Shown here piece after piece: positions 10,501-20,095 of a stretch of DNA of 64,000 bases; position 1 is the first letter of the stretch, and each line of letters begins with the position of its first letter. Location of the stretch: contig OW203729.1 of NCBI GenBank assembly GCA_934045075.1, positions 9,042,704-9,106,703 on the forward strand, read 5' to 3'. The stretch is from Yponomeuta sedellus (lineage: Eukaryota; Arthropoda; Insecta; Lepidoptera; Yponomeutidae). Below the pieces are notes generated by a model. The model made no database searches, was not told the origin of the DNA, and saw only the letters and a list, made by a program, of their open reading frames with translations. Position numbers and translations under genes: made by a program.

Positions 10501-13500
10501 AGTTAGAGCTAATAAGTCAATGGCTTTAGATGTTTTAGCATATTTTGTATGAAAATGCCGAAATGTCAGCCGCGGTGACCCAGTAACAGATACTTTTGTA
10601 TTCCGCTGCGCGTTGTATTACACAGTGTTCGAAGCCATTTTTCAAACCGTGTCAAGATCGAAAAGTATTATCTAACCCTGTTACTAATGGACACGCTTTG
10701 TTAACACCAAATATGCATAATGGAGACGAGCATTTTAATTCATAGCATGTCATTAAAACTATTCTTAACCATGGTTTTTTATAATGAGAACAACTAAAAA
10801 AATAATAATCTCAAATTACAGTTTCCGAAAAGCTAGGTAATTACGAAATAATTACATAGTTCCTTGCTCATTGCGCCTGTCAATAATAATTATACTCTAG
10901 TTTAACGGATATCCTCAAAGACAAGCTGTAGCTAACTAACTTAGGTAGGCATATGTATTTACCAGATCTCAGACTTTTAGAAGACATTTACGATATAGTT
11001 TTTCAAAATGTTCACAGCGCCTTGTGACAACGTAATTCTTAATGCCTGGGATAACTCGTAGGAATTTTCAACTTAGATTCACCATTAAATGACTTTTTAA
11101 AAAGAAGTGGCGTGCCTTGACCTATATCCGGCAGTGGACAAGCAGATCGATTGATTAAATGATTTTTGGCTAGATAGATATCAGTTCGCGAAAACAGGCG
11201 CCCATAAAATGGACAAACAGCCCATCAATATAGCGGGAATCTTACAGCTATACTCGTATTAAAAGCTGCTTAGGTAGTATGGCACGAGTCACGAGTTTTG
11301 TGGCGCTAATGCCAGAATTGTCAATAATGTCCTGGAAAGTCTCGACTAATGACATTGGAACGCGCGTCTAGCATCGTCGTACTACGTCAGGCTGGATGTG
11401 GAAAGTACTAGACCAAGTGTTTCAGGGAGGGAAAAAATAGACTGAATAATCCCTCACCGTTGTTTCTGCAGCTCAGTATCGGTGCGCACAAACCATACGA
11501 GTTGCACTGCCGGCACGGATACGATGTTGTCGTCGACGACCTTCGAGCCCCCGAAGAACACGGGAAAGGCGTGCGCCTCCCACGTGACCGGGTTGAACAT
11601 AATCGGGAAAGTTAGGTTCAGCTCGCCACGCTCCACCTGCGGGGGAAGGTATTAGTTGAATTTTGCATGGGCAGATAAGGTTTATTTTCGATTACCGATT
11701 ATTAGACAAAGTTTTAAATACGAGATATTAAAATCCCAGATAGCAATAAGTTACACGAGGCAAATTTTGCAAAAGATATGATAAGAATATTCTTTATTGT
11801 ACCCCAGGAAAAACAAACAAAAAATCATTACAAAGATACAGTACAATTGGCGGCCTTATTGACTAAGTTTGCACATTACCGATTGTCAGCAGGCTTTATT
11901 GTTACAGATAAGTCGGAGACTTGTGTAAGGAAGGAGGTATATTCGGAACTAAAAATATAGGAGAGAGAGGTAACTGCTATCTCTATCAGTGGACATAAAG
12001 GCATTAAATTTGATATAATGATGATATCCGCATCTTGGACCGATTATGGTGCTCTTAAGGGTCAGTAGTACCTACTTCTGCGGCGCTGGGCACGGACGGA
12101 CTGACTGACAGACTCAGGAAACTCAGCGTTTTTTTTAATGTTCAGTTACATTGACCGTAGTGCAATTCACCGCGCTCATTTTACGTGGAAGGGTATAGTG
12201 GGCTCTGGACAGGTTTTTCGCTGCCGACGGACAGTCAGGAGGTTTGAGCTAACATGTACCTACGCAATCCAAAAAAAAGGCATCTAACAACTACAGGCAT
12301 AGGTACTACCCGTGAAAAGCTACTCGTGGACGTCGCTGTGAGTGGCTCTCCACCATCCACAATAAAGTGCGGGATATCGAAGATGATATTCGAACTGTTG
12401 TGGTGGACAGATGCACGTTACATGCACGCGAGTGTACAAACGTAGGTACACAGCTCTATCCAGGAGGGGTAGGCAAGGACCAGGGTGCGCCACTTGCTAT
12501 GATCCTGCCAGATCTTTACAAACTCTACAAACCCTATGCGCGTTTTGCCTTAGAATACCTTACTAACTTTATTTTCCATAATTAGGCGTCAACTTAATTG
12601 CTTTAAAAGTTCTAGACCCAAAAGGTCAAGAAGTTGAAGACTCATTACTAATTTTAATGCCTAATAATACTAAATTTATGGTCCTTTTAGGTGCTGTTAT
12701 ATTACCCACTGAGTGCATATTAGCATAACAATCCACTACTTGAGTCTACATGAGTGAAGTACTTGGTAGGTACAGTCTACCTAGGAACTATACTTGCCGA
12801 AGTTCCCACTTGATGTAGTTATCTATTGGTCGATTATCAGGCTTTATGTCGCACGTTGTCTTCGCAGACTGTATCTAAATCCTTGTGTTGTGGTTTGGTT
12901 TGGTTTGACTGCTGATGCGTTGAATAATGTAACGCTTGGAGTGATTTGAATAATTCATAATACATAATGATAACTTTATTTTAATTAGTGCTAATGCACA
13001 CCCAACGAAATTATGAAAATCGATTCATTACAATTCATGTTTCACTGTAACATTTGATTTACCTAGTAGGTATATTGCACAGCCGATTTAATGTACTACA
13101 GATATAAGCTAGATTCTACGACCGCGTCATCCGCATATACTGCGAATGTGAGTGGAAGGTCTAGTAAGGGACGTCCCAGGCGGGCATACATCGACCAAAC
13201 ACATGTATCAGCAAAGGGGAAAATAAAAAGTACCCGGGACCGGCGTGCGTGCATGCAACGACTTATGAACGTTGATGAAGCGAAAGTGATCTGTCAGGAT
13301 CGTGGCAAGTGGCAGTCCCTGGTCTCGGCCTACCCCTCTAGGATACAAGCGTGAGGTTATGTACCTATGTACGTATCTACATTTAACTCTCTAATCGTTT
13401 GGTTTATTTAAAATCTGATCAAAAATACATGCTGAGTGCTTTTCAACATGTGGGTACTTTGTAGGGCGGTCGATATTCTTATGATTTTCGATTTAATTAT

Positions 13501-16500
13501 TATTTTCGATTTAATTATGAATTAAATATTGTTTTATTTGAGCTTTACTGAGTTTTGAATCGTAAAAAATATAACAAAATAATTATCTCTGTGTTAGTGA
13601 CTTCGATCGTCAAAATTATATTGCTTTTGCCTACTTATCTCCCACGTATTCGATCGGGCATCACAACACAAGTCCAATAGAAATCGTGTGCTCAGAGAAC
13701 GCGGCCTTAAAAAGTAGGAAGACGCAGCGTACCCACATCGAATTGTCATAATTGACATGTAATACCATAAGTATGAATTGTAGTTAACGCGGCCCTAACG
13801 GCAGTACCTAACTAAATCACTGGAAGTGGAAACGCAATCTACCGACCGAACTGGAAGTTTTTGTTGTCCGCATTGTATGATAATGATAAAGTGTCTGAAA
13901 CAGAGTCTGGCCTGGGCCTTAGCCCCAGAAGTCAGACTCTGTTTCCACATAAAATATGATTCGAGTCCTATAATGGCGTGTCAAAAGAAATAACCTGGGA
14001 GACAATTCTCACTTCATTAGCAAAAGATTCGTACACGACACTTAAAGGCTTATGACTTGACTTTCCATTATATATTTTATTTATTAGTATGTATGTATAT
14101 CTTAGTTATTTATTCATTTATGTATGTGGTTTAAGTAAGTTTATATAAATTTCGTTGATTTACTAATTTCAATATTTCTGTAATGCACCGGCTACCCGTC
14201 TCTAATTTCTCTTGTCTCCGTCTATGGTTGCCTGGAAGACATTCCTTTTAGTAATAAGGCCGCCATTTGTACTGTATTTTTATATAATTTCTGTTAGTAC
14301 TGTAATTTCTGTGTACAATAAAGAATATTCTATCTATCTTGAATTCTACATAAATAAATCGACAGTCAAAATCTGTATTCTGAACGCCATGCTAGATTGA
14401 ATTCGAATGAGAAAATGTCTAATGACTTTGTCGAGTTATCTTATTTTTATGCGACAAAATAATGTCTAAGCCTTCGAATAGACTACGCTTTCAATTCGCA
14501 TGGGCGAGAATCGGCTCCCTGGCAAGTGATTGTTCCGATCGCTCAGGAGCTTTGTTTGGCATTATTGTTATATTGTCATTAGGACAAAAAGCGAGTGTAG
14601 GTAACTGCGGTCTGCGGTCCAAATGTCTGTGGGGTATGAGTAACAGACTATTGTTCTTGGGCAGGTGACTGGACTTGTTCTCGCCTTCCTGCCGTCACCG
14701 TTCAACAAACAATGAATCGATCAATGGTGCCGCACTAACGTCGAGTTGTCGAAAATAACATTGAACTCTTCCTCATGGGCATAGGTAACAAAAACTGGCT
14801 GATGGTACTTCACGTTACCGACCGCTGTAGAAGGTGATAAACCGATTTGTTTCCGAAATTGACGTTATTATTAAGGGGGACACGCCGTCGCCGCCGGTTT
14901 CTGTATAGAAATCTTTAGGTAAGTATCGAACTGCCTGTCTTCAGATTGTTAAAGAAAGAACGAGAAAGAGTGATATTTTTTGATGTTCTCAATTCTCAAG
15001 CCATGTTTGCAGATTAATTACTAATTACCGCAGGGTACCTACTCTTTATATGTTACAGTTTCACGTATGATTTTCATAAAATTGAAAAAACAAGTAGGTA
15101 CATATTCATGTCTTTAGGTTCCTAGGCAGCAGGTCAAATAGTAAATGTAAATGCTATTCTACTAATACCTATTATAAATGTGAAAGTTTGTGAAGATGTT
15201 TGTCAGTCACGCAATGACGACTGAACGGATTTACATGAAACTTGGCGTACAGACAGACAAAGATTTGAATTGAGACATTGATGGTGGATATCCCGGTGAT
15301 GCGTTCCCATGGGATAACACGGGTGAAGCCGCGGGTTAAAGCTAATTTTGTAGTTATTTTGGTAAAACCAAAATGCATTTTTATAATCGGAAATTTCTTG
15401 AAGTCTTTTAATCATCATGAAAAATACTTATCAAAGTAAATCTTACTGCGTACCCATACTTTGTTAATCTTCATGTACTTAGGTACTTACGTTAGTACAG
15501 TGGACAGCAGCTTAACCCTTGTAACGCAATTGAATAAAGTGCAAGCATTTAAGGTTGGACATTCTGTCGACTACCAACTTTGAGGAATGCAGTTCCTCAC
15601 ACTGACACAGAAGAGAAGAGTCATTGTCCCAGAAGCCAACTGTGACTTGCTTCTTCGATTCGGTAAAGTCCAACTCGGAGCAACCACTCACAGTTGGCTT
15701 TTGTCTGTCATTGCAAAATTGGGATTTTTTCTGTCTGTAACTTAATTTCAATGTCAACATAATGTTTAGAGATGTCATTAATTGCGTTCAACATTCGTGC
15801 GACCTACAAACGTTTATACTTCGTTTCAGTTGCAGTGAAAGTTGTGTACGTACCGGTGCCGTTATTTTGGCAACAAATAATAAATATGACCTGCTTGCCC
15901 GCGAGCTACTCTTATTTGTTTTTGGGCCAGAGTTGCTGCAGCGGAAAATTCATACAGTCCGTCACATTATTAATAAATATTCTTTAGAACACAATTCAAG
16001 TCTTGCCTTCACTGAAAGGTCTCCCTTTCATCCTCGACAAGCCTGAATTTTTTTATGTTGATTCGTGGCAGTGTGACTGCATTTTTTATGCGTTATGCTG
16101 ATTCATGGCAGTGTAACTACAAAGGTGGGTAGACGACAACAATCTACGGCAGAAAATTGAAATCCTTAAGCTCAGTAATAGGTATTGAACGTCAAAAGAA
16201 TCTGTACTCAATGAAAGAAAAATTCATCAGACTCCTCAAGAAACTCACCTCTCCAATGATCTTGTCCAAGTTCAGGATATCATTGACGAAGCACTGACCC
16301 TCCCATCGAGCACACTCCTCTTTGTACGTGAAGGTCTCTCCAGAAGGTAGCCGGACAGTGATGTTCTGGACCAGGTCATCCAGGTAGCGCAGCTCCTTCC
16401 AGACTTCTGATCTCAGCATGTTAGTGTCGTTGTCCTTTGACACGGTGATCACGCGTCCGAAGCGACCTGTTGAATTCGGAGTTGAGCAATCGGGCCTAGA

Positions 16501-17161
16501 AATCTTCTCATTACCACAGTAGAGCGTCTGCTTAGTGTTTAACACGTAGGTATAGAATGTGGCCACTAGAGGATAGTTAGTACTATTAGAATTTATTAGA
16601 ACACTATTAATTAATTAGTTGGCGATTGAAGATAGGCACTGTGTTTTTGTTTCGAGCAACTGTGAAAGGTTATTGGACTGAAAGCCGTGTCTCCGTCGAG
16701 TTTTTCATCAAACAGGATACATAAAAAATATGTTTTCAATGCAATGCTAATAATATTTTTAGTGATTGTAGGTAGTAATGTGGAATCGCAGTGTAGTCTG
16801 ACATAAAAGTTTACAGTCGTAGTACTTTCTGCCTCGTTAACATTATTGTGTCTAATACCATATTGTGGTAGGAACATTTCTTACCTGCTCTTGTAATCCT
16901 TCCGACATTGAATCTGTGCGAGTAGTTAACCTTGAAGTAACTCTCCATCATCCGCCTCTCCAGCTTCCCCTGGCCACTGACAGGGGAAAATAGGTACTCC
17001 GGGTCCATTTCATAGTACACCCGCTGGTAGCCAGTGATCATCAACAAGGAGAGCAGGATTGGGATGATGATGAAGTAGCCAGGTCGCTTGCCGACGGCTA
17101 AGCCGAGCTTGTAGAAAGACCGGTTCAAGACGTCATCGACGATGGTCACCCGACACCCCAT
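6447..17161 (-). CDS. Patched domain-containing (PTCHD3/Ptr-like) RND-family membrane protein, 10 coding exons
   Basis: The ten exons on the minus strand (listed separately) sum to 3207 bases: 1068 residues plus TGA. Every junction is GT-AG and in phase. Predicted layout: first membrane helix at ~29-46; a large N-terminal ectodomain (to ~268) with DPEYLFSP at 53-60 and N-glycosylation sites; a sterol-sensing-like membrane block at ~270-450 with the RND motif GIDDTF at 342-347; a seventh helix at ~487-508; a second ectodomain to ~700; a final block of helices with GFSVDFTAH at 769-777; and a basic, probably disordered cytoplasmic tail from ~857. The paired acidic motifs in the two membrane blocks are typical of Patched/NPC1/Dispatched-type transporters. 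Relatives include nematode PTR proteins and insect PTCHD3-like proteins; the cargo is unknown. An acceptor-like 'ttttgtccgcag' directly before the ATG suggests an upstream 5' UTR exon. Confidence 0.93.
7611..7805 (-). mobile_element. tRNA-headed SINE fragment in intron 9
   Basis: The + strand holds 'ccctcagtgggaatcgaacc', the reverse complement of a pol III B-box region (GGTTCGATTCCCAC). It is preceded by 'aaactaggataccctgtact'. Related copies lie at 29896-30010 and 31268-31412, and a similar head at 26678-26770. It lies wholly between exons 9 and 10. Confidence 0.6.
8188..8397 (-). CDS. Exon 9 of the Patched-domain gene
   Basis: Acceptor 'gttgttttag' before 8397; residues 629-698, beginning LWLYPANPFSLDVKF and ending VFHPYFVFFDQ, the close of the second ectodomain. 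Sites NIT and NAT. Donor 'cag|gtaag' at 8187, phase 0. The 348-bp intron before it (8398-8745) carries a repeat insertion. Confidence 0.95.
8452..8660 (+). repeat. 'tgtatgtccccactgc' repeat, copy 1 (intron 8)
   Basis: Starts 'caacccttgtatgtcccc', then 'cacgggtctcttcttgcatc' and 'ccaagtccgggttggtggag', and ends 'accaacggcttaacgtg'. It is 3'-truncated relative to copies at 27721 and 36178. It fills most of intron 8 between complete exons, so it seems tolerated. Confidence 0.75.
8746..8958 (-). CDS. Exon 8 of the Patched-domain gene
   Basis: Acceptor 'gtcaacag' before 8958; residues 558-628, beginning VLITGEYNYSDPAVQDQV and ending DFLQNLKE. Second ectodomain, with glycosylation-type sites NYS, NSS and NVT. 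Donor 'gag|gtgag' at 8745, phase 0; intron 81 bp upstream. Confidence 0.95.
9040..9353 (-). CDS. Exon 7 of the Patched-domain gene
   Basis: Acceptor 'tttgttccag' before 9353; joins as SRARKEEKSWLYRIFCSGG. Residues 453-557, with the seventh membrane helix (VKAFVIFIFLAYLAGAGYGV), then GLERRKLS and YSIEFYDREDLYY, a pattern typical of the PTCHD/NPC1 second ectodomain start. Donor 'acag|gtaat' at 9039, phase 0. Confidence 0.95.
9447..9584 (-). CDS. Exon 6 of the Patched-domain gene
   Basis: Acceptor 'tgctttccag' before 9584; reads GLAVCFTFVWHLTFFAGC, then SGYREKQNRHTIT and VLPESRARK, the last helix of the first membrane block and the start of a cytoplasmic loop. 138 bases, phase 1 at both ends. 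Too short to stand out as an ORF by itself; recovered from splice phase and the expected family order. Confidence 0.92.
9675..9875 (-). CDS. Exon 5 of the Patched-domain gene
   Basis: Acceptor 'cattcacag' before 9875; joins as PFLMIGIGIDDTFVMLAAW, the RND signature with Asp344-Asp345. Residues 340-406 plus one base, including MLSEAAVSITITSVTDML and IFSPFPSVQIFCMYSG. Donor at 9674, phase 1. The intron before it is only 78 bp. Confidence 0.96.
9954..10297 (-). CDS. Exon 4 of the Patched-domain gene
   Basis: Acceptor 'cttattcacag' before 10297; joined to exon 3 it reads QKQRGAAWEDAFLEAVG. Residues 225-339 plus one base, covering the end of the first ectodomain and the start of the sterol-sensing-like block (SSTFILMGIFSVVTCMM; GISFIGINLAAPFLMIG). 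Donor 'attg|gtaag' at 9953, phase 1. Confidence 0.95.
10298..11457 (-). other. Intron 3 of the Patched-domain gene
   Basis: 1160 bp, mostly unremarkable AT-rich sequence. Near 11105-11150 a fragment 'agtggcgtgccttgac' ... 'cggcagtggacaag' resembles the 3' end of RTE-type LINEs. No exon-like ORF is seen. Confidence 0.5.
11458..11636 (-). CDS. Exon 3 of the Patched-domain gene
   Basis: Acceptor 'cccccgcag' before 11636; reads VERGELNLTFPIMFNPVTWE, then FPVFFGGSKVVDDN and VQLVWFVRTDTE. Residues 166-224 plus two bases. Donor 'cg|gtgag' at 11457, phase 2. The 4612-bp intron before it (11637-16248) is the longest of the gene and is filled with repeats. Confidence 0.93.
11778..11885 (-). repeat. 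LINE 3'-UTR tail fragment, antisense
   Basis: The + strand 'atattctttattgtacccca' followed by 'caattggcggccttatt' is the reverse complement of the tail 'aaggccgcc...tgtacaataaagaatat' found at 14215-14335, 32325-32380 and 44195-44310. It lies in intron 2. Confidence 0.55.
12440..12530 (-). repeat. LINE C-terminal fragment, antisense (short)
   Basis: 'atccaggaggggtaggcaag' followed by 'gccacttgctatgatcctg' is the reverse complement of the 'WQSLVSAYPS' end of the LINE at 13125-13360. It lies about 0.7 kb from that copy in the opposite orientation. Confidence 0.5.
13125..13360 (+). mobile_element. LINE ORF2 C-terminal remnant
   Basis: Encodes a short basic peptide with [29 protein letters not shown] and WQSLVSAYPSRIQA before a stop. 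Similar sequence recurs at 29125-29205, 47085-47130, 53365-53590 and 60220-60420. A 'DR..W.S.VSAYPS' ending is common at the C-terminus of moth LINE polyproteins; the clade is not determined. It lies in intron 2, opposite to the host gene. Confidence 0.6.
13897..13945. repeat. Perfect 13-bp hairpin
   Basis: 'gaaacagagtctg' at 13897-13909 pairs exactly with 'cagactctgtttc' at 13933-13945 across a 23-base loop that is itself partly self-complementary (cctggg / cccca). Confidence 0.7.
14215..14335 (+). repeat. LINE 3'-UTR tail
   Basis: 'tatggttgcctggaagacat', then 'aataaggccgccatttgtac' and 'gtgtacaataaagaatattc', followed by 'tatctatct'. This is the standard form of a tail family seen about ten times in the window. 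Confidence 0.65.
15628..15702. repeat. Imperfect hairpin
   Basis: 'aagccaactgtgac' (near 15632) and 'tcacagttggctt' (near 15688) are nearly perfect inverted repeats about 45 bp apart inside intron 2. No coding or repeat-family explanation found. Confidence 0.45.
16060..16125. repeat. Short tandem duplication
   Basis: 'gttgattcgtggcagtgtga' and 'gctgattcatggcagtgtaa' repeat with a period of about 39 bp, just 5' (on +) of exon 2, within intron 2. Confidence 0.6.
16249..16466 (-). CDS. Exon 2 of the Patched-domain gene
   Basis: Acceptor 'caacag' before 16466; joined to exon 1 it reads ITRAGRFGRVITVSKD, a seamless family motif. Residues 93-165, ending DILNLDKIIGE. It has the glycosylation site NIT and cysteines (EECARWEGQCF) typical of the first ectodomain. 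Donor 'gag|gtgag' at 16248, phase 0. The intron before it is 418 bp. Confidence 0.92.
16885..17161 (-). CDS. Exon 1 (coding) of the Patched-domain gene
   Basis: ATG at 17161-17159; residues 1-92 plus one base. Contains NRSFYKLGLAVGKRPGYF followed by the first membrane helix (IIIPILLSLLMITGY) and DPEYLFSP. Donor at 16884 (gcag|gtaag), phase 1. The ATG is directly preceded by CAG, so this may be the second transcribed exon. Confidence 0.9.
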
Positions 17162-17640
17162 CTGCGGACAAAACGTGTACTAATTAACCAAACGAACCTT
17201 ACTGCCTTGACCTTGAGAATACTAGTTCTCCGAGTTTTTAATCACATGTGAACTAGGTATTAGACATTTTCCTCTAAAACATAAAAGATCAAACAAGAAA
17301 TTACCGGTTAATTTGTGTTTGAGGGCAAATATTTAAAACATGAGCAGTAGATATTCCTGTGTTTGAAATTTTGTTTTAAAGTACTCAGGCCTCCCGGAAG
17401 TTTTGCAAAAAAATTATACTCTCGGAGGAGGAAAATAAATCAACACAACACAATCCCTTGTTCCTAGTATCTCCTATTGAGTCTGTGGTCGTAACTATTG
17501 TGCATGTAAATCAAAATTAAAAGGGTGGACATCAAAAATATGAAAATACACCCAGACTGGGGCATCACAGCAAGTTATGCTATAGCAGACTATGCGTTTT
17601 CAGGATTGCAACAACTACTAGCGAATGAAGCTCTTCTAAG
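17162..17640. other. Upstream flank of the Patched-domain gene
   Basis: AT-rich. If a 5' UTR intron exists it runs rightwards from 17162, where the minus strand reads 'gttttgtccgcag' immediately before the ATG. No promoter motif is convincing. Confidence 0.35.
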
Positions 17641-17649
17641 CTTATTCGA

Positions 17650-17940
17650 CGCCCATTGGACTTCGTCGTCGTCGTCGTCGTCGTCAGGCTATACCTACTA
17701 GTCCACTGCTGGACACAGCCCTCCCCTAAAGAGCGCCACGTTGTGCTATCATAGGGGGTAATGCCCATAATCCCCACGCTGGGCATGCGGGTTGGGGATC
17801 GCAGTTCGGTGGAATTGTACTGCAGGGGGTGCTGCTGCCGCCCACCCCCCGGTTTGTGTCCCTTAGTCGCCTTTTACGACACCCGCGGGAAGAATTGGGT
17901 TGGTGCTATTCTCTAGGCCGACACCACACAGCAGTGGACT
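17650..17940 (-). mobile_element. Non-LTR retrotransposon 3' end with (GAC)n tail, copy 2
   Basis: Long, clean antisense copy. A (tcg)n run at about 17664-17687 is the 3' tail. Then come 'ccactgctggacacagccct', 'gcagttcggtggaattgtac', 'gcccaccccccggtttgtg' and 'ctctaggccgacaccacaca'. The peptide WRSLGEGCVQQWTS is encoded on the minus strand near 17730-17760, matching the end of RTE-type reverse transcriptases. Confidence 0.75.
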
Positions 17941-18134
17941 AGTTAGCCAGTTCTCGATGGTATTAGTTAACCAGTAACCGGCTCTACTTGTAAGCAGCGA
18001 GTGGCCCCGTTTTCCAAATGACCGAGCCGCGTGAATTTCCTTCGAGGAAAACTGCCTTATAAAATGTTGCTCGGTCTGAGAAACCTCGGACTGATAGATA
18101 TATGTCACTTAGACGGTCGTTTTGTGTAAATAGA

Positions 18135-18262
18135 TAAGTAATCCACTCCATCCAAAGGTTGTCTGGAAGAGATCACTCTAAGCGATAATACCGCCAACTG
18201 TATAACATTACTTAGATTTAAGAATCATGGTTGTAATATTTTTCTGGTTGTGCAATAAAGTG
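18135..18262 (+). repeat. LINE 3'-UTR tail, interrupted by a foldback element
   Basis: 'catccaaaggttgtctggaa', 'gcgataataccgccaactg' and 'tggttgtgcaataaagtg'. The tail resumes at 19072 ('caataaagtgttctccatc') after the 807-bp insertion, so the insertion is the younger event. Confidence 0.7.
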
Positions 18263-19083
18263 TTTAAAAACCTATTTAGAGGCTAAAAATTTCACCCATG
18301 CCGGGATTCGAACCCGCAACCTCTGGCTATCCGTACCAGCGCTCTACCAATTGAGCCAATGGGCGACTCACGGCATCAGTGAAATTTCGAACCTCTTTAC
18401 AATATTCTCTGTATTACGTACAGGCAGCGACATCTGACTTAAGCAAATTGCATTACTTACAGCCCCGACTACCTACTTTGCAGTTAGGTTTAACATCGGA
18501 ACGATATCACTGTACCCACATGATTACACTATTTTTATTTTTAATGCACTAACCCGTGCTAAGGAACAAATTTGTGGGTACAGTGATATCGTTCCGATGT
18601 TAAACCTAACTGCAAAGTAGGTAGTCGGGGCAAATTGCAAATTGCATTACTTACAGCCCCGACTACCTACTTTGCAGTTAGGCTTAACATCGGAACGATA
18701 TCACTGTACCCACAAATTTGTTCCTTAGCACGGGTTAGTGCATTAAAAATAAAAATAGTGTAATCATGTGGGTACAGTGATATCGTTCCGATGTTAAACC
18801 TAACTGCAAAGTAGGTAGTCGGGGCTGTAAGTAATGCAATTTGCTTAAGTCAGATGTCGCTGCCTGTACGTAATACAGAGAATATTGTAAAGAGGTTCGA
18901 AATTTCACTGATGCCGTGAGTCGCCCATTGGCTCAATTGGTAGAGCGCTGGTACGGATAGCCAGAGGTTGCGGGTTCGAATCCCGGCATGGGTGAAATTT
19001 TTAGCCTCTAAATAGGTTTTTAAATTTGTTCCTTAGCACGGGTTAGTGCATTAAAAATAAAAATAGTGTAACAATAAAGTGTT
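18253..19083. mobile_element. 807-bp palindromic tRNA-containing element, 'CTATTTAGAGG' family, copy 3
   Basis: The element (18265-19071) lies between 12-bp direct repeats 'caataaagtgtt' (18253-18264 and 19072-19083). The two ~370-bp arms are near-exact reverse complements centred at about 18643. Each arm carries 'aaaacctatttagaggctaa', a tRNA-like unit with an A box (TGGCTCAATTGGTAG) and a B box (GGGTTCGAATCCC), and the body 'cctaactgcaaagtaggtag'. The tail unit 'gcacgggttagtgcattaaa' occurs three times: internally in both orientations and at the right end. The right end is A-rich ('aaaaataaaaatagtgta'). Confidence 0.8.
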
Positions 19084-19224
19084 CTCCATCTATCTACGAG
19101 TATCTAATAGCACTGAAATTTTAAAATTCAATGGTAACAGACTGTGAGATAGAATTTTTAAATTAAAATACTTACCTAGTCCCTTTTTTTTACTATGTCT
19201 ATCGCAAACCTATCTATGTTAGGG

Positions 19225-19265
19225 CTATGTCCAGCAGGGGACTAATATAGCCAGAAGAAGAAACC
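19225..19265 (+). repeat. RTE-type LINE 3'-end scrap
   Basis: 'ggctatgtccagcaggggac' followed by 'taatatagccagaagaag'; same terminus as at 31165-31225. Confidence 0.55.
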
Positions 19266-19350
19266 TATCTCGACTGGGTTTTTGGTCCAGTCATCTGCAG
19301 CTTTGTAATTGGTATTCTTTTAACTTTAGATTCCAGTTTTTATCATTATT

Positions 19351-19500
19351 TAAAAACCTATTTTGAGGCAAAAAATCCACAAATGCCGGGACTCGAACCC
19401 GCGACCTCTGGCTGACCGTGCCAGCGCTCTCCCAACTGAGCTAATGAGCAAGTACCGGCATCAGCGAAATTTCGAACCTCTTTACGATATTCTCTGTATT
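19351..19500 (-). mobile_element. 'CTATTTAGAGG'-family element, copy 4 (truncated)
   Basis: Begins 'taaaaacctattttgaggc', with the antisense tRNA-like part 'ccgggactcgaacccgcgac' and 'cccaactgagctaatgagc', and ends in 'cgatattctctgtatta'. The second half and the A-rich tail are missing. Possible 8-bp flank match 'attattta'. Confidence 0.65.
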
Positions 19501-19694
19501 ATTTATATTTATTGATGTTGTCTATTACAAACTTGGTAACTTCTATTTATTGGTATCTATCTACCGATACATTATGATGGTTCAGGATATATTGCGTAGC
19601 AGAGCCGACTTAAGTCTTCTTAATGAGTGGGTTAACCGATTTTGCAATGTACATCGAACTGACATAATAATAATAATATCGGCCTTTTTGCATC

Positions 19695-20095
19695 TACTTA
19701 ATGAGATGATTTATACAGCGTCCAGTGGTATCTTCACTCACACTAGATGGGTGAAGGGACCACTCCGACGCTGTAGTGCCTGGGACATGGTTTTATAGAC
19801 GGTGTAGGCTTGCCCAGCACCTATAGGTACCATCCTGACAGCTTAGTCGGCCTAGCCCACAGGAAAGACTAGTCAATACATGCGGAGCCAACCAAACCGC
19901 GGGTTTCCTCACGATGTTTTCCTTCACCGTTAGCGTGTGGTATTGCGACTACAAATTCGCAAATGTAGGTACATAACTTTGAAATTAAACAAAGTCATTG
20001 GTACATGCCCGCACTCGAGATCGAACCTGGGGCTCTCGCTTGCCAGTTCATGGTTCTACCCACTGAGCTAACATCGCTTCATAGAAATTTCGAAC
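19695..20095 (-). mobile_element. tRNA-headed SINE ('tttcctcacgatgttttcc' family), copy 1
   Basis: The + strand reads 'tacagcgtccagtggtatct', 'gcgggtttcctcacgatgtt', then 'gcactcgagatcgaacctgg' and 'ctacccactgagctaacatc'. The last part is the reverse complement of a tRNA-like head with A and B boxes, so the SINE runs on the minus strand. Fragments recur at 24790, 41845, 47725, 55885 and 60785. Confidence 0.65.

Noticed and set aside
18265..19071. CRISPR-like or phage-type repeat array
   Set aside because: The repeats are two inverted arms and not regularly spaced direct repeats; the rest of the window is eukaryotic.
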